Shown here one piece after another: positions 8,653-17,562 of a stretch of DNA of 64,000 bases. Where the stretch lies: the NCBI RefSeq assembly GCF_000379465.1, contig NZ_KB905403.1, positions 254,452 through 318,451 on the forward strand. Reading direction: 5' to 3'. Position numbers and translations under genes: made by a program. Numbering within the stretch: the first letter of the stretch is position 1; every line of letters begins with the position of its first letter. The DNA is from Sciscionella marina DSM 45152 (GTDB lineage Bacteria > Actinomycetota > Actinomycetes > Mycobacteriales > Pseudonocardiaceae). The notes under the pieces were generated by a model, which made no database searches, was not told the origin of the DNA, and worked only from the letters and a program-made list of their open reading frames with translations.

Positions 8653-8712
8653 CTTCGAATCGGATGGGTGGAGTGTGCTCATGGAGTGCATTCGCCTTTG
8701 ACCGATTCGAAG
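8653..8712 (+). repeat. 11-bp inverted repeat directly after tRNA-Asp
   Basis: CTTCGAATCGG (8653-8663) and CCGATTCGAAG (8702-8712) are perfect inverted copies separated by 38 bases, starting at the last tRNA base. In the tRNA precursor they would form a long hairpin and could act as a processing or termination structure. Confidence 0.6.
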
Positions 8713-8821
8713 ATGTTTGTCCGGGGGCGACCCCCGGACGCCCGCGGGGCGGGCTCCTTCTGTTGACTGCGCGGTCGCTCTGGGCGGTGACCAGCAGTAG
8801 TAGGGGCTTGCTCCTGGGTTC

Positions 8822-8895
8822 GGCCAGGTAGCTCAGTTGGTACGAGCGTCCGCCTGAAAAGCGGAAGGTCGGCGGTTCGAACCCGCCCCTGGCCA
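8822..8895 (+). tRNA. tRNA-Phe (anticodon GAA)
   Basis: A 74-base cloverleaf: acceptor GGCCAGG pairs with CCTGGCC, anticodon loop CTGAAAA with GAA, T-loop GGTTCGAACCC. Last of the tRNA trio and followed by a terminator; CCA is not encoded. Confidence 0.95.
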
Positions 8896-8905
8896 CCGTG
8901 TTCGC

Positions 8906-8937
8906 AACCGCTCCGGCGCTGGTCGGGGCGGTTTTTT
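8906..8937 (+). terminator. Terminator of the tRNA cluster
   Basis: AACCGCTCC and GGGGCGGTT form a stem followed by a run of six T, eleven bases after tRNA-Phe: a standard intrinsic terminator. Confidence 0.85.
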
Positions 8938-8951
8938 CGTGTCTGGTGGTG

Positions 8952-9421
8952 TCAGTGGGACCGGTCGATCCAGGCGTGGAGCAGGCGCGGGTCGGGGGTG
9001 AATCCATTGCGGGTGTAGGCCGGGACCGCCCGTTCGCTGGAGTGCACCGTGACGCGTTCGAGCACGCGCTCGCGTCCGAGATCTTGGACCGTCGACATGA
9101 GCTGTGCCCCGGTCCCGCTGTTGCGGTGTTCGGGGACGTAGACGCACTGCATGTCCCCCGAGACGTGGTCGAGCGATCTCGCGGGCTCGGTACCCGCGCG
9201 ATGATCACCAGCCAGGCCATTCCGATGATCGTGTTCTCGCGTACGGGGACCAGACACTGATGTGCTGCCGCGTGTTTGCGTGCCCAGGTCGTGAGCAGGT
9301 GAACGAACTCGTCGTGCGCAGTGACCGGTGTTCCTTCTCGTTCCAGGAGCCAAAGCCAGCGAAGCTCGGCCACCACCGGTAGTTCGTCGTCTCGGGCGGG
9401 CCGGATCACGGTCTTGTTCAT
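8952..9421 (-). pseudogene. GNAT acetyltransferase split by a one-base frameshift
   Basis: The N-terminal half (start ATG 9421, MNKTVIRPARDDELPVVAEL) has the GNAT beta-strand/helix start and ends at GMAWLVIIARVP. In a different frame the C-terminal half continues with PARSLDHVSGDMQCVYV, the RNSGTGAQLM acetyl-CoA loop and VTVHSSERAVPAYTRNGF, ending at 8952. The halves join at about 9190, where one missing base after GTACCG restores the whole protein (about 155 residues). Either the gene is recently inactivated or the base is a sequencing/assembly error; the otherwise clean coding sequence favours a very recent event or an error. Substrate is not readable. Confidence 0.75.
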
Positions 9422-9476
9422 GGGCGCCACTCTGGACTGCGCCGTGAACCGTTGGGCCTCGATCGCCCCGATGGGT

Positions 9477-9764
9477 TCAGCTCAGCGGGCGCGCCCGCGT
9501 GACCTCGTACTCGGTCACCGAGGCGGAGCGGATCGCCGCGCTCTGTTCCTCGCTGGGACCGCCGTCCCGGAACGCTTCGACGGCGGCCTGCGTCTCCCAG
9601 CGTTCGAATATGTCGATGCGGCCGTCGTCCACCAGATCCGCGGTGATGGCGAAGTCGAGGCATCCGGGTGCGCGGCGTGCCTGTTCGACGATGTGCGCGC
9701 AGTCCGCGAGATAGGACTCGCGGTCTCCCGGGGCGACGACGATGTGCCCGGCGACGATCACCAT
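9477..9764 (-). CDS. Antibiotic-biosynthesis-monooxygenase-type (YgiN-like) protein
   Basis: A 95-residue protein of the ABM ferredoxin-like dimer fold: an opening strand MVIVAGHIVVAPGDRESYL, then PGCLDFAITADLVDDGRIDIFERWET, the core of the family. Members act as cofactor-free quinol or aromatic monooxygenases, or have no known activity. It lies 113 bases downstream of the racemase-like gene on the same strand and may be read with that operon. Function here is unknown. Confidence 0.78.
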   Translation of the reverse strand: MVIVAGHIVVAPGDRESYLADCAHIVEQARRAPGCLDFAITADLVDDGRIDIFERWETQAAVEAFRDGGPSEEQSAAIRSASVTEYEVTRARPLS

Positions 9765-9877
9765 GTGCTGCTCCTCCGCTGGTTCGAACCGGCCGTTACG
9801 GAGCAGGACTCGCGGCGACGGCCGAACTCATCGGCCACAGCACTATTCGGCACAGCACTACTCGTCGGCTGGGGCGT

Positions 9878-10984
9878 TCAGCCACCGAGTGTTTTGCTCC
9901 ATTCGGTGTATTCGGCGAGCACGTCTTCGTGCACCTGGACGCCGAGACCGGGTCCCTGTGGCACGGACATGTGCCCGTTCTCGACGGTCCTCGGTTCGGT
10001 GATGTCGCGTGCGTAGTACCGGCTGCTCGCGGAGAGGTCGTTGGCGAGGGTGAAGCCAGGCAGCGAGGCCAGTGCCGCATTGCCCGCCCTGCCGAGCCCG
10101 GTTTCGGCCATACCGCCGCACCAGACCCGCACCCCGCTGGCGAGCGCGGTGTCGTGGATACGGCGTGCCTCGAGGTAGCCGCCGACCCTGCCGGGCTTGA
10201 TGTTGATGATCGAGCAGGCGCCGAGCCTGATCGCGGTGGCCGCGGTACCCGCGGAGACGATCGACTCGTCGAGGCAGATCGGGGTTTCGATGCGCCTGGC
10301 CAGTTCGGCGTGGCCGAGGAAGTCCTCGGGCTCGTACGGCTGTTCGATCAGTACGAGGCCGAATTCGTCGAGCGCGGCCAGATGCCGTTCGTCGCCGGGA
10401 CGGTAGGCGGTGTTGGCGTCGACCTGCAGGGCGAGTTCGGTCCCGAAGCGTTTCCGTACGGCACGGATCGGTTCGATGTCCCAGCCCGGCTGGATCTTGA
10501 GTTTGATCCGCCGGTATCCGGCATCGACGTGCCCGTCCACCTCGTCGAGCAGGTCGTCGGTGTTCTCGGCGATGCTGACCGAGACCCCGGAAGGCACGCA
10601 CGTGCGCACCCCGCCGAGGTATTCGCCGAAGGAGATGCCCAGGGCGCGCAGGCGCGCGTCGAGCACCGCCATCTCCAACGCCGATTTGGCCATCGGGTGC
10701 CCGCGGAAGTCCGCGAGCAGCGGTGCGACCTGTGCCGGGGTCAGCTGCCCGGCCTCGGCGAGCCGGGGCGCCAGGCAGCGTTCGATGACGTCGGCGGCAC
10801 CGCCGAGGTATTCCGGCGAGTACGTCGGTTCGTTCTCGGCGACGCACTCACCCCAGCCCTCGACGCCGTCGATGCGCATCCGTATCAGGAGCGTGTGGTG
10901 GGTCGACTGCGTTCCCCGCGAGGTGCGGAACGCGCTTACCCGCGGGATCGCGATCTTGCGCAGTTCGAGGCTTTCGAGCTTCAC
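9878..10984 (-). CDS. N-acylamino-acid racemase / o-succinylbenzoate-synthase-like enolase-superfamily enzyme
   Basis: A 368-residue TIM-barrel enzyme strikingly like Amycolatopsis N-acylamino-acid racemase (NSAR/OSBS): FRTSRGTQS near the N-terminus, GWGECV, HPMAKSALEMAVLDA, the catalytic KLK near 162-164, metal ligands in QVDANTAY (about 189), IEQP (about 213) and CLDES (about 238), the second catalytic Lys in NIKPGRVGG (about 263), and WCGGMAETGLGR. All catalytic positions are intact. It should abstract the alpha-proton of an N-acyl amino acid. No menaquinone genes are nearby, so racemisation is likelier than a MenC role. GTG 10984 overlaps the preceding stop (GTGA), so it is the last gene of the importer operon. 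Confidence 0.88.
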   Translation of the reverse strand: MKLESLELRKIAIPRVSAFRTSRGTQSTHHTLLIRMRIDGVEGWGECVAENEPTYSPEYLGGAADVIERCLAPRLAEAGQLTPAQVAPLLADFRGHPMAKSALEMAVLDARLRALGISFGEYLGGVRTCVPSGVSVSIAENTDDLLDEVDGHVDAGYRRIKLKIQPGWDIEPIRAVRKRFGTELALQVDANTAYRPGDERHLAALDEFGLVLIEQPYEPEDFLGHAELARRIETPICLDESIVSAGTAATAIRLGACSIINIKPGRVGGYLEARRIHDTALASGVRVWCGGMAETGLGRAGNAALASLPGFTLANDLSASSRYYARDITEPRTVENGHMSVPQGPGLGVQVHEDVLAEYTEWSKTLGG

Positions 10985-11823
10985 TCGGACATTCCTTCCG
11001 TGAGGATTCGGGCGAAGAATTCGCGCACGGCGGGCAGCATGGCGGAACCCTTGTGCCCGGCGCCGGGTACCACACCGCGTTCGACATCGACCCCGTGCGA
11101 GGTCAGATTCCGTTCCAGAGCGAGCAATCGCTCCTGCCGGTCGGCGCCCGCCCGGTTGGCCTCCGGCATCCAGTGCCTGCTGGTCTCCGGTACCCACACC
11201 TCTTCGCCCCCGTGGTCCTGCTCGCCGATCACGGTGAGCACCCGGACCCGGCGCAAGGCGGCCGGATCCACTGCTTTTCCGAAGCGCCCGGCGATATCGC
11301 GGGTGCCGACCCACCAGTCGCGCTGCTCGTCGAGCAGGGTGACCGCGCCGGGTGCGCCGATGGAGACCGCGGCCAGCCGTTCGGCGTGCAGCAGCAGGAA
11401 TCGGTGCGCGAACTGCGCGCCGCCGGAGAATCCGTGCAGCAGCAGCGGTCCCGGTTCGATGCCGTACCGTCCGGCGAATTCCTCGACCATCCGGATCAGC
11501 AGCAAATCGAACCGGATCCCGTGGAATTCCAGGCGTTTGTAGTTGTCCACGTCATCGGGATCCACGATGCCGCAAGGGAAAAGCGGGGCGAGCACCACGC
11601 AGCCGTGCTCTTCGGCGAACTCGGCGAAGGCGTCCCGGTAAACTGTCGGCTGGCGCAGGGTCCCGTGCACCACCAGCACGATCGGGACCGGTCCGGACTG
11701 TCCGGCCAGGCGTGGCGGCACATAGGTGTAGTAGCTGAACCGCTGATCGGCCCGCAGTGCCCAGCCGGGCGCCTTGCCGTACAGGTAGTGCGCGAAGCGG
11801 GCCTCGACCCGTGGACCGGTCAC
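10981..11823 (-). CDS. Alpha/beta hydrolase (esterase/PHB-depolymerase-like)
   Basis: A 280-residue hydrolase without an evident signal peptide. VLVVHGTLRQP carries the oxyanion-hole HG, and LLLHGFSGGAQFAHR near residue 130 has the nucleophile Ser in GFSGG; IGEQD and GAGHKGS supply the probable Asp and His. It resembles the PHB-depolymerase/feruloyl-esterase branch and probably cleaves an ester or amide of the imported substrate. GTG 11823 overlaps the previous stop and its own stop overlaps the racemase start, so it is tightly coupled within the operon. Confidence 0.78.
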   Translation of the reverse strand: MTGPRVEARFAHYLYGKAPGWALRADQRFSYYTYVPPRLAGQSGPVPIVLVVHGTLRQPTVYRDAFAEFAEEHGCVVLAPLFPCGIVDPDDVDNYKRLEFHGIRFDLLLIRMVEEFAGRYGIEPGPLLLHGFSGGAQFAHRFLLLHAERLAAVSIGAPGAVTLLDEQRDWWVGTRDIAGRFGKAVDPAALRRVRVLTVIGEQDHGGEEVWVPETSRHWMPEANRAGADRQERLLALERNLTSHGVDVERGVVPGAGHKGSAMLPAVREFFARILTEGMSE

Positions 11824-13301
11824 GGCTGATCCTGGTGCGCGGTGATCATCGGGCGGGCCGTCTCGGTGCTGTTCACGTTCACCTTGCGGTACCAGTGCAG
11901 CCCGCCGGATTCGGGGAATTCCACGGTGATCGTGTCGTGGAACGGGGATTCCACGAAGTACCAGTCGAGCACCAGGACCCGCGGTTCGCGCCAGTGCGCC
12001 GCGCCGAGCACGCGCATCCACCGAGGCTGATAGGAGTGGTGCAGCCGCCAGCAGGTGACCGTGGTCTCCGATTCCACCCATGTGGACAGTCCACAGTGGA
12101 CATGGTGGCTGCCGCGCGGATCGGTGAGCGTCACGGTCAGTACGCCGTCGGATTCGGTGAAGGCGATCGTGCGCAGTTCGTCCTCGTTCGGCTCACAGGT
12201 GAACCGGGTGTTCGCGAGTATCGGTTCCGGATCGGCCGAACGCAGCACCGGTTCCTGGTTGTCTTCGGTCAGTGCGGCGGCCAGCCGGGTGTCGCTCGCC
12301 GTGGACGGGGGGTTCTCGAACGCGGGAAGCAGATATTCCTGCACCAGCCCGGAAAGGTAGCGGTGCAGACCGTGGGTGATGCTGCCGGTCGTGGTGATCA
12401 CCGCGTCGTGCTGCGGGAACACGAACACGTCCTGGCCGAACATCCCGGAGGCGCGGGAGCCGCCCTGTTCGGTCAGCCAGATCTGGTAGCCGTAGCCCTC
12501 GCGCTCGTCCCCGCCGTCGCCGGGAACGAACTCGGCACCGTTCCAGCTACCGGCATTGGCCTGGGCCACGTGCCAGAAGGTGGCCTCGTCCACCCAGCCT
12601 TCGGGCAGGATCCGCTCGCCGTTCCACATTCCGTCGCGCAGATGCAGTACGCCCCACTTCAGGAAGTCGATACTGCGCAGGCTCAGCCCGTTGCCCCCGG
12701 AACAGATCCCTTCCGGATCGGTGTCCCAGCTGTGGCCGGAGAATCCGAGCGGTTCGAACAGCCGCGGGGCGAGGTATTCGGCGACACTGGATCCGCTGGC
12801 CCGCTGCACGATCGCCGAGAGCATATGCGAGCTGGCGCTGGAGTAGGTGAACGCCTTGCCCGGTCCGGTCTCGACATCCCGGGAGAGGAAATCGGTGACC
12901 CAGCTGGTTTCCAGCAGTCGCCAGGTCTTCCCGGAAAGGCCGACGCGGTGCCCGGTGCGCATGGTGAGCAGGTCGGCGACGGTGATCGCGCGCAGATTTT
13001 TCCCCGCGGTTTCCGGAACCTTCTCGGGAAAGAACGAGACCAGGGTGTCCTCGAGCCGGATGTGCCCTTCGGCGAGCGCGAACCCGATCGCGGTCCCGAC
13101 GAAGGACTTCGTCGCGGAATGCAGCGTGTGCGGGAGATCGGCGCGGTAAGGCCACCAGTAGTGCTCGAGCGCGAGCTTGCCGCCCCGGTAGATCAGCAGG
13201 CTGTCCAAGGACATCTCGCGCCGTTCGAGTTCGGCGAGGAAACCGAGCACGGAACCGCCGTCGACGCCCGCCTCGGACGGTGCCGCGTACTGGAAGGTCA
13301 C
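11820..13301 (-). CDS. SxxK serine hydrolase of the beta-lactamase/esterase family
   Basis: A 493-residue protein of the class C beta-lactamase / D-aminopeptidase / EstB family. The SxxK motif is SATK (residues 62-65) and the YxS motif lies in FTYSSASSHML. A C-terminal beta-rich domain of about 150 residues follows, as in D-aminopeptidase DmpA/DAP-type enzymes. No signal peptide is seen, so it should act in the cytoplasm on imported compounds such as D-amino-acid peptides, amides or esters. It sits between the ABC permeases and the other hydrolase in the same operon, 8 bases after the permease. Confidence 0.8.
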   Translation of the reverse strand: MTFQYAAPSEAGVDGGSVLGFLAELERREMSLDSLLIYRGGKLALEHYWWPYRADLPHTLHSATKSFVGTAIGFALAEGHIRLEDTLVSFFPEKVPETAGKNLRAITVADLLTMRTGHRVGLSGKTWRLLETSWVTDFLSRDVETGPGKAFTYSSASSHMLSAIVQRASGSSVAEYLAPRLFEPLGFSGHSWDTDPEGICSGGNGLSLRSIDFLKWGVLHLRDGMWNGERILPEGWVDEATFWHVAQANAGSWNGAEFVPGDGGDEREGYGYQIWLTEQGGSRASGMFGQDVFVFPQHDAVITTTGSITHGLHRYLSGLVQEYLLPAFENPPSTASDTRLAAALTEDNQEPVLRSADPEPILANTRFTCEPNEDELRTIAFTESDGVLTVTLTDPRGSHHVHCGLSTWVESETTVTCWRLHHSYQPRWMRVLGAAHWREPRVLVLDWYFVESPFHDTITVEFPESGGLHWYRKVNVNSTETARPMITAHQDQP

Positions 13302-13309
13302 GAATACTC

Positions 13310-14134
13310 CTATGCGTGCTTGCCGACCCGGGAGGTGAGCCGTTCGGCGACCCGGGAAAGGACGATGTTGACGATGATGTAGAACAGCCCGACGCCGATG
13401 AAGGACTGGATGAAGTTGCCGGTGAACTCGCTGAGGATCTTGCCGTTGTTCAGCAGTTCGCTGAGCCCGACCACATAGCCGAGACTGGATTCCTTGATGG
13501 TGCGCACCATCTGCGTGATGAGCGCCGGGGTCAGCGCCCGCGTCGCCTGTGGCAGCACGATCAGGCCCATGACCTCGCGGTGCCGCAGCCCGATCGCCTT
13601 GCCCGCCTCACTCTGTCCGCTGCCGATGGACAGGATCCCGGCGCGCACGATCTCCGCGAAGATCGCCGAGGCATGTGCCACGATCGCGAGCACCAGCTGC
13701 CAGAAGGTCGGCAGCCGCAGGCCGAGCATCGGCATGGCGAACATGATGAAGAACAGGATCAGCAACAGCGGCATGGCGCGGAAGAACTCGATGAGCCCGG
13801 CGCAGGGCAATCGCAGCCAGCGGGAGCGGCTGATCCTGCCGAGCGCGAGCAGCACCCCGAGGATCACCGAGAGGGCCGTGGAAACCAGGCCGACGACCAG
13901 GGTCAGCCCGAGCCCGGTCGCCAGGAAACCCAGATAGTCGCCGTCCACCAGGATCGCCCAGCGGTCCGGATCCAGCTGTCCGGAGGCACCGAGGGCGATG
14001 AGCATCCCGGTGACCACGGCGAGCAGGACAACCGTCGCGATGATCGACACCGTCCGCAGGCGGGCGCGCGCCCGCGGGCCGAGCTGATCGAACAGGGCGT
14101 CGTCCGCCGTGCCGGTCTTCGCAGTGCTGTTCAT
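13310..14134 (-). CDS. Polar amino-acid ABC transporter permease (HisM/GlnP-like)
   Basis: A 274-residue membrane protein with five to six transmembrane segments; the coupling loop EAGKAIGLRHREVMGLIVLPQA near residues 180-200 is the EAA motif of amino-acid permeases. An N-terminal cytoplasmic stretch of about 30 residues is longer than usual. ATG 14134 overlaps the stop of the other permease (ATGA). The two permeases should form the heterodimeric channel. Confidence 0.87.
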   Translation of the reverse strand: MNSTAKTGTADDALFDQLGPRARARLRTVSIIATVVLLAVVTGMLIALGASGQLDPDRWAILVDGDYLGFLATGLGLTLVVGLVSTALSVILGVLLALGRISRSRWLRLPCAGLIEFFRAMPLLLILFFIMFAMPMLGLRLPTFWQLVLAIVAHASAIFAEIVRAGILSIGSGQSEAGKAIGLRHREVMGLIVLPQATRALTPALITQMVRTIKESSLGYVVGLSELLNNGKILSEFTGNFIQSFIGVGLFYIIVNIVLSRVAERLTSRVGKHA

Positions 14135-14769
14135 CGCAGTACCCGCGCTTTCCGCTCGAGCAGCCGGACACCGAGGCTGACGAGCAGGTTGATGGCCAGA
14201 TATCCGCAGGCCGCGGTCAGGAAGGCGAGCACCGGCTGGGCGGTGTCCAGATTGAACGATCGCGTTTCCAGGGTGAGCTCGGAGATCCCGACCGCGGCAC
14301 CGAGCGCCGAACCGAGCGCGGTGTTGATCAGGATGGTGCCCAGTGGCTGCACCATGGCGCGCAATGCCTGGGGCAGCAGCACATCGGTGAGCACCCGCCG
14401 GAACGGCAGGCCGATGGCGCGCGCCGCCTCGATCTGGCCGCGGTCCACGATGCGGATCCCGGAGCAGACCGTTTCGCAGACATAGGCGCCGAAATAGCCG
14501 CCGAGGCCGAGTACGAAGCACCAGAACAGCGGGAGCAGCAGCCCGGCGTCCGGGAGCCCGAAGATCAGCAGCACCACGATCAGCAGCAGTGGCGAGTTAC
14601 GCACCACGTCGACGTAGAGCCTGCCCGCGATGCGCAGCGGGCGCACCGGGCTGATCCGGAACACCGCGAGCACGATGCCGATGACGAAGGCGATCGGGAA
14701 TGCGGTCACGGTGACCAGAACGGTTTCACCGAATCCCGCGAGCAGGTCTTCGCCGTATGAGCCGAACAC
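14131..14769 (-). CDS. Polar amino-acid ABC transporter permease (HisQ/GlnP-like)
   Basis: A 212-residue membrane protein of the same family as its downstream neighbour, with the EAA loop IEAARAIGLPFRRVLTDVLLPQA. GTG 14769 is chosen because AGGAGG lies five bases upstream; longer frames run into the binding-protein gene. The length is normal for HisM/HisQ permeases. Confidence 0.87.
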   Translation of the reverse strand: MFGSYGEDLLAGFGETVLVTVTAFPIAFVIGIVLAVFRISPVRPLRIAGRLYVDVVRNSPLLLIVVLLIFGLPDAGLLLPLFWCFVLGLGGYFGAYVCETVCSGIRIVDRGQIEAARAIGLPFRRVLTDVLLPQALRAMVQPLGTILINTALGSALGAAVGISELTLETRSFNLDTAQPVLAFLTAACGYLAINLLVSLGVRLLERKARVLR

Positions 14770-14780
14770 GCAAGCCTCCT

Positions 14781-15707
14781 TCAGGAACCGGGAACCGAGC
14801 CGACGCGGGGTGGATGGGGTACGGGGCCGGGAGTCAGCACACCGACCGTGCACTCCCAGAGCTTGCGCCAGGTCCCGTCGGCCATGATCCGGTGCAGGAA
14901 TTCGACGACCACCGACTTGAATGCCGGATCGTCCTTGGGTGTGCCGATCCCGAACGGACTGGAACCGAACGCGATATCGGTCATCCGCAGTTCCTTGTCG
15001 ATCACGGATTTCCCGAGCAGCAGCGCGGTGTTCGCCGACCAGGCGACGACCCGTCCCTGGCGCACCGCGGACGCGTTCTGCGAGGATTGTTCGAACAGCA
15101 CCGGGATGGCGTGCGGAACCTCCTTGCGCAGGGATTCCTCGGCGGCGCCCGGTTGCACGGCGACCCTGCGGCCGTCGAGATCGCTCAGCCGCCGGATATC
15201 CCGGTTGTCCGCGGCGACGAGCACGCCGGAATGCGCCACGTAGTAAGGACCAGCGAAGTTCACCAGCCGCGCGCGGTTCTCCTTGATGGTGTAGGTGCCG
15301 ATGGCCACATCGACGGAATGGTTGCCGAGCATGGCTTCGCGGGTGTCCGAACCACCGGTCACCGTGTCTACCTCGGGCTTGCCGAGCAGGTACTTGGCGA
15401 GCAGTTGCGCGATACCCGCGTCGAATCCGGTGACCGCACCGGTTTTCACGTTCTCCAGCGCGAAACCGGGATTGGTCAGCGAACCGGATTGGCGCAGGTA
15501 GCCCCGTTGCCTGATCTCGTCGATGGTCGGGGTGCGCGGCAGCCGTCCGGCGACCGGGCCGTGGGCGATGGCGCCGGACTGGTCGATCGTGGCATAGCGC
15601 GGATTGCCCGCGGTGCGCTCGGTTTCGCTGCCGCTACACGAGGCCAGCAGCGGCAGCGCCCCGAGAGCGAACAGGGCGCTGCGCCGGTTGGGATAACGCG
15701 TGCTCAC
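14781..15707 (-). CDS. Amino-acid ABC transporter substrate-binding lipoprotein
   Basis: A 308-residue lipoprotein: signal with [17 protein letters not shown], lipidated Cys near residue 24, then the type II periplasmic-binding fold of family 3 (glutamine/glutamate-type) proteins. [20 protein letters not shown] and [24 protein letters not shown] are the signature regions. Ligand class is polar amino acid or a derivative; the downstream racemase and hydrolases suggest an N-acyl or D-amino acid. GTG 15707 overlaps the ATPase stop. Confidence 0.86.
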   Translation of the reverse strand: MSTRYPNRRSALFALGALPLLASCSGSETERTAGNPRYATIDQSGAIAHGPVAGRLPRTPTIDEIRQRGYLRQSGSLTNPGFALENVKTGAVTGFDAGIAQLLAKYLLGKPEVDTVTGGSDTREAMLGNHSVDVAIGTYTIKENRARLVNFAGPYYVAHSGVLVAADNRDIRRLSDLDGRRVAVQPGAAEESLRKEVPHAIPVLFEQSSQNASAVRQGRVVAWSANTALLLGKSVIDKELRMTDIAFGSSPFGIGTPKDDPAFKSVVVEFLHRIMADGTWRKLWECTVGVLTPGPVPHPPRVGSVPGS

Positions 15708-16483
15708 GAGGCGGGCCTGGTTTCGGTGTGCTCGAGAACCCTGGACAGGAAATCCCTGGCACGCTCGGTCTTCGGGTGCGCGAAGAAGTCCGCGGGGTTC
15801 CCGGACTCGGCGATGCGGCCATCGGCCATGAACACCACGCGGTCGGCGACCCGGCGCGCGAAACCCATTTCGTGGGTCACCACGACCATGGTCCTGCCCT
15901 CGGCGGCGAGTCCGGTGATGACGTCGAGCACCTCGTGCACCATCTCCGGATCGAGCGCGCTGGTCGGCTCGTCGAACAGCAACACGCGCGGGTCCATCGC
16001 CAAGGCCCGCGCGATCGCCGCGCGCTGTTGCTGTCCACCGGAAAGCCGCGCCGGGGGTTTGTCCGCGTGCTCGACGACCCCCACCCTGGCCAGCAGTTCC
16101 CCGGCACGCCGGTTCGCGTCCTGCTTGCTGCGCCTGCGGACCCGGATCGGGCCGAGCGTGACGTTCTCGCGCACCGTCTTGTGCGCGAACAGGTTGAACG
16201 ACTGGAAGACCATGCCGATATCGGCACGCAGTTCGGCGAGCGCGTTGCCTTCCTCGGGCAGGGTCTTCCCGTCGAACTCGATCGTGCCCTCGTCGATCGG
16301 CTCGAGGCGGTTGATGCAGCGGCACAGGGTGGATTTGCCGGAGCCGGACGGCCCGATCACCACCACCACTTCGCCGGGTGCGATGTCCAGATCGATCCCG
16401 TCGAGCACCTTGGTCTCGCCGAAGGACTTGCCGACTCCGTTGAGTCGCACGAGTGGCTGTGTGTCAGTGGTGGTCATCGCCAT
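15704..16483 (-). CDS. Amino-acid ABC transporter ATP-binding protein (GlnQ-like)
   Basis: A 259-residue ATPase. Walker [10 protein letters not shown] is near residues 44-52, signature LSGGQQQR, Walker [15 protein letters not shown]-loop [10 protein letters not shown]. First gene of the seven-gene operon running to 9878, behind the promoter at 16570-16597. A second ATG two codons in (16477) is an equally good start. Confidence 0.9.
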   Translation of the reverse strand: MAMTTTDTQPLVRLNGVGKSFGETKVLDGIDLDIAPGEVVVVIGPSGSGKSTLCRCINRLEPIDEGTIEFDGKTLPEEGNALAELRADIGMVFQSFNLFAHKTVRENVTLGPIRVRRRSKQDANRRAGELLARVGVVEHADKPPARLSGGQQQRAAIARALAMDPRVLLFDEPTSALDPEMVHEVLDVITGLAAEGRTMVVVTHEMGFARRVADRVVFMADGRIAESGNPADFFAHPKTERARDFLSRVLEHTETRPAS

Positions 16484-16569
16484 CGATTCCCATCAGGTCC
16501 GGGGAGTGTGGGGAGAACTGTGTCGTGAGAACTACGGATTGTTTTGCAACTGGGGTCCTTGCTACAAGC

Positions 16570-16597
16570 ACTGTAGTGGCAACTACGATACTGTCAA
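16570..16597 (-). promoter_or_regulatory. Promoter with embedded palindrome driving the amino-acid importer operon
   Basis: On the minus strand a perfect TTGACA -35 (16597-16592) and TACAGT -10 (16575-16570) are 16 bases apart. The spacer holds GTAGT-GGCA-ACTAC (16573-16586), a palindrome that reaches into the -10. The divergent RpiR gene starts at 16623, so this is a likely RpiR operator repressing the operon and possibly the regulator itself. Confidence 0.6.
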
Positions 16598-16622
16598 TAG
16601 TTGTCGTGTAGACTTTCAAGCG

Positions 16623-17504
16623 ATGGACGAGATCTCGTTCGCCGAACGGGTGGACAACCACCGTGCTGCGCTTTCCCCTGCGGAGCTGCGGGTCGTCGAG
16701 TACCTGCGGGAACACGCGCACGACGCGCTCTTCGCGACCGCCGAGCAGCTGGGCAGGCTCACCGAGACCAGTGATGCGACGGTCGTGCGTACCGCGCGCA
16801 CCCTCGGTTACAACGGACTGCCCGAGCTCAAACAGCAGGTCGGCCGTTCACTGGTCGACGAGGTCCGTCCCTCGGTGCGGCTGCGCAGGCGCATCGAGCA
16901 CACCGGCGAGGATCATGATTCGACGCTGCGTTATGTGTTCGCCGAGGCAATCGAGCGGTTGCAGGAGACGCTGCGCCTGGTCGGCGAGGAGGATGTGGCC
17001 GCGGCGGTGGAACGGCTCACCGCGGCAGCCGAGACCTTCGCCTTCGGGGTCGGTGTTTCGGCGCTGTCCGCGCGGTACCTGGCCAAACGCCTCAACCGGC
17101 TCGGCCTGCGCGCGCACGACATCTCCGGTTCCGGTTTCCTGCTCGCCGACGAACTGCTCACGATCACCGGGGACGCCTGCATCGTGTTGTACGCGCCCGG
17201 CAGGATGCTGACCGAATGCGAGGTGCTGCTGCGCCGTGCCGAAACGGTGGGCGCCTCGGTCGTACTGGTCACCGATTCGCTCGAGGCGCGGCTGCGCGAA
17301 CGCGTCGGCGCCTGCCTGCAGGCCGTGCACGCGCCGAGCGGCAGCACCGGCGAATGCCTCGCGGCGATGACGGTCACCGATGCCGTCCTGCTCGCCGTGG
17401 CCGGACGCGATGAGGCGCGCGCCGAACGGACCTCCGAGCTGCTGACCGGGCTCCGTGAGCAGCTGGCCCCGGGCGCCAAGGACACCAAGCGCAGACAGCG
17501 CTGA
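16623..17504 (+). CDS. RpiR/MurR-family transcriptional regulator
   Basis: A 293-residue regulator: an N-terminal winged-helix domain (about 1-77; FATAEQLGRLTETSDATVVRTARTLG is the recognition region) and a C-terminal SIS sugar-isomerase fold (about 120-260). SIS domains usually bind phosphosugars such as MurNAc-6-phosphate. It is divergent from the ABC importer operon with 139 bases between starts and probably senses a product of that pathway. Its SIS region lacks an obvious phosphate-binding Ser/Thr cluster, so the ligand may not be a sugar phosphate. Confidence 0.85.
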   Translation: MDEISFAERVDNHRAALSPAELRVVEYLREHAHDALFATAEQLGRLTETSDATVVRTARTLGYNGLPELKQQVGRSLVDEVRPSVRLRRRIEHTGEDHDSTLRYVFAEAIERLQETLRLVGEEDVAAAVERLTAAAETFAFGVGVSALSARYLAKRLNRLGLRAHDISGSGFLLADELLTITGDACIVLYAPGRMLTECEVLLRRAETVGASVVLVTDSLEARLRERVGACLQAVHAPSGSTGECLAAMTVTDAVLLAVAGRDEARAERTSELLTGLREQLAPGAKDTKRRQR

Positions 17505-17510
17505 ATACTC

Positions 17511-17544
17511 GACTGGCCCAGCCTGGTGCGCGGCTGGGCCAGTC
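17511..17544. terminator. Bidirectional terminator between the regulator and the lipid-synthase cluster
   Basis: A perfect 13-bp stem, GACTGGCCCAGCC / GGCTGGGCCAGTC, in the 58-base gap between convergent genes. It marks the downstream boundary of the synthase operon. Confidence 0.8.
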
Positions 17545-17562
17545 GGGTTCGTGTTCGGCGAA

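Noticed and set aside
8470-8895. The tRNA cluster as an attachment site for an integrated element
   Set aside because: No integrase and no repeated tRNA 3' end was found in the window.
8489-9430. A single 313-residue minus-strand frame spanning the GNAT and the tRNA cluster
   Set aside because: It runs through three tRNA genes and leaves the GNAT fold after residue 85; the real C-terminal half is in another frame.
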